Source: Flocculibacter collagenilyticus (GTDB taxonomy: Bacteria > Pseudomonadota > Gammaproteobacteria > Enterobacterales > Alteromonadaceae). From it: 64,000 nucleotides of DNA. The stretch spans positions 3,795,899-3,859,898 of the forward strand of contig NZ_CP059888.1 of the NCBI RefSeq assembly GCF_016469335.1, in the 5' to 3' direction. Of the stretch, positions 63,409 through 64,000 are shown piece after piece. Within the stretch, counting starts at the first letter, position 1; each line of letters starts with the position of its first letter. Below the pieces are notes generated by a model, which worked only from the letters and a program-made list of their open reading frames with translations, was not told the origin of the DNA and searched no databases. A program made the position numbers and the translations under genes.

Positions 63409-64000
63409 TTATAGGTGTTTGGCAAACCAATGCTTTAAATGGCTTACTAATTCCTTGCGGTGTTGGTATAACCCGTGATCACCGCCAGAGAACACCACCA
63501 ATTGATGTGGGTGGTTGTTCTTTTTCAGTAACTCAGCAAGCTCCACTGACTGCGCGACATTAACTCGCTTATCTTGATCGCCATGCAACAACAGTATTGG
63601 AGCATGTTTTGGCAGCTTATCTAACCAATGAACCACTGAGCGCTGACGAAGTGCTTCCGTTCTGTTTTTTTCAAAATCAGGCACTCGCCGTTGATATACC
63701 CGATTCATTGCAGGACGCCACGCCAGCGCCTTTTCAACATCGCTATTCCCCGCTATCGCTACTAGCGTTTTAAGATTGGGTAGATGCTTGGCGGCCAAAA
63801 ATGTTTGCATGCCACCGCGACTCCAGCCAAACATACCAATGTGCTCCGCATCTGCGCTTGGTATTGTTTTAATTAAGTCCATTAATGCAAGTACGTCATT
63901 CACGTCTTGACCACCAAATTCATCATGACCATTATTTTCCAAAAAACGAGAACTGCCTCTGTACTGGCTGCCAATAACAATATATCCACTTTTTGCCAGC
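63409..64000 (-). CDS. Alpha/beta hydrolase, S9-like peptidase (truncated by window end)
   Basis: The frame is open to the window edge (reads LAKSGYIVIGSQYRGSSR upstream of the first in-window Met-like codon), so only the C-terminal ~197 residues are present. Catalytic nucleophile in GWSRGG, aspartate in LLLHGDQDKRV, histidine in GGDHGLYQ: a complete Ser-Asp-His triad. Matches prolyl-oligopeptidase/dienelactone-type hydrolases. The N-terminal part lies outside the window. Confidence 0.85.
   Translation of the reverse strand, partial: LAKSGYIVIGSQYRGSSRFLENNGHDEFGGQDVNDVLALMDLIKTIPSADAEHIGMFGWSRGGMQTFLAAKHLPNLKTLVAIAGNSDVEKALAWRPAMNRVYQRRVPDFEKNRTEALRQRSVVHWLDKLPKHAPILLLHGDQDKRVNVAQSVELAELLKKNNHPHQLVVFSGGDHGLYQHRKELVSHLKHWFAKHL

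Noticed and set aside
1-64000. CRISPR array or tRNA genes
   Set aside because: No regularly spaced repeats or cloverleaf-like sequences were found on reading; a dedicated scan was not possible.

Overview
The window looks like a chromosome segment of a marine gammaproteobacterium, probably Alteromonadales (Colwellia/Thalassotalea-like). This is inferred from moderately AT-rich DNA, MotX (polar Na+-driven flagellar motor), PEP-CTERM proteins, a DUF3016 protein and two heavy-metal RND systems. No rRNA, tRNA or CRISPR array was seen.

Region 1 (1-13782) is the distal part of a Tn7-like transposon. It holds the 3' end of tnsC, then tnsD and tnsE, then cargo. It stops at a recognisable Tn7-type left end at 13635-13782: three widely spaced repeats whose reverse complement resembles Tn7 TnsB sites, with terminal CCCACA. 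The main cargo is a four-gene set: an SPPY DNA methyltransferase, a large protein with two GHKL ATPase modules (MORC/MutL-like plus histidine-kinase-like), a receiver-like protein, and a second MORC/MutL-like GHKL ATPase. I read it as a candidate anti-phage or modification-linked defence system. Unknown genes and an antitoxin (HigA-like) N-terminal fragment lie between it and the transposon end.

Region 2 (13783-17441) holds a retron of the Ec67 (Eco2) kind: an ncRNA with a perfect 13-bp a1/a2 inverted repeat, and a reverse transcriptase-TOPRIM gene. The gene is cut by a 1000-bp IS982-family element with 6-bp target duplications (TAAATA). Removing the IS and one duplication restores the frame, giving a protein of about 590-605 residues.

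Region 3 (17442-26494) carries a secreted FN3/MACPF-like protein, a Fic protein, a ToxR-like TPR regulator, a PEP-CTERM protein, an MgtE magnesium transporter and an MscS channel.

Region 4 (26579-43635) is metal homeostasis: a glutaredoxin-MauE fusion, a CusCBA-like copper/silver efflux set with two PepSY proteins (one fused to a 2Fe-2S ferredoxin), two bacterial PH-domain proteins, and a CzcBA-like divalent-metal efflux pair. Each efflux set is led by a small secreted His/Cys-rich protein ending in a shared LFRPPI motif.

Region 5 (43891-64000) is mostly chromosomal housekeeping and envelope genes: an ABC ATPase with a permease/M1-aminopeptidase fusion, a Tat-exported M19 dipeptidase, the modABC-moaA-moaD molybdenum operon, a secreted gluzincin, motX, two paralogous PEP-CTERM proteins, a cold-shock gene, a DUF350/membrane protein/spermidine-synthase-like operon, a DUF3016 protein and a truncated alpha/beta hydrolase.
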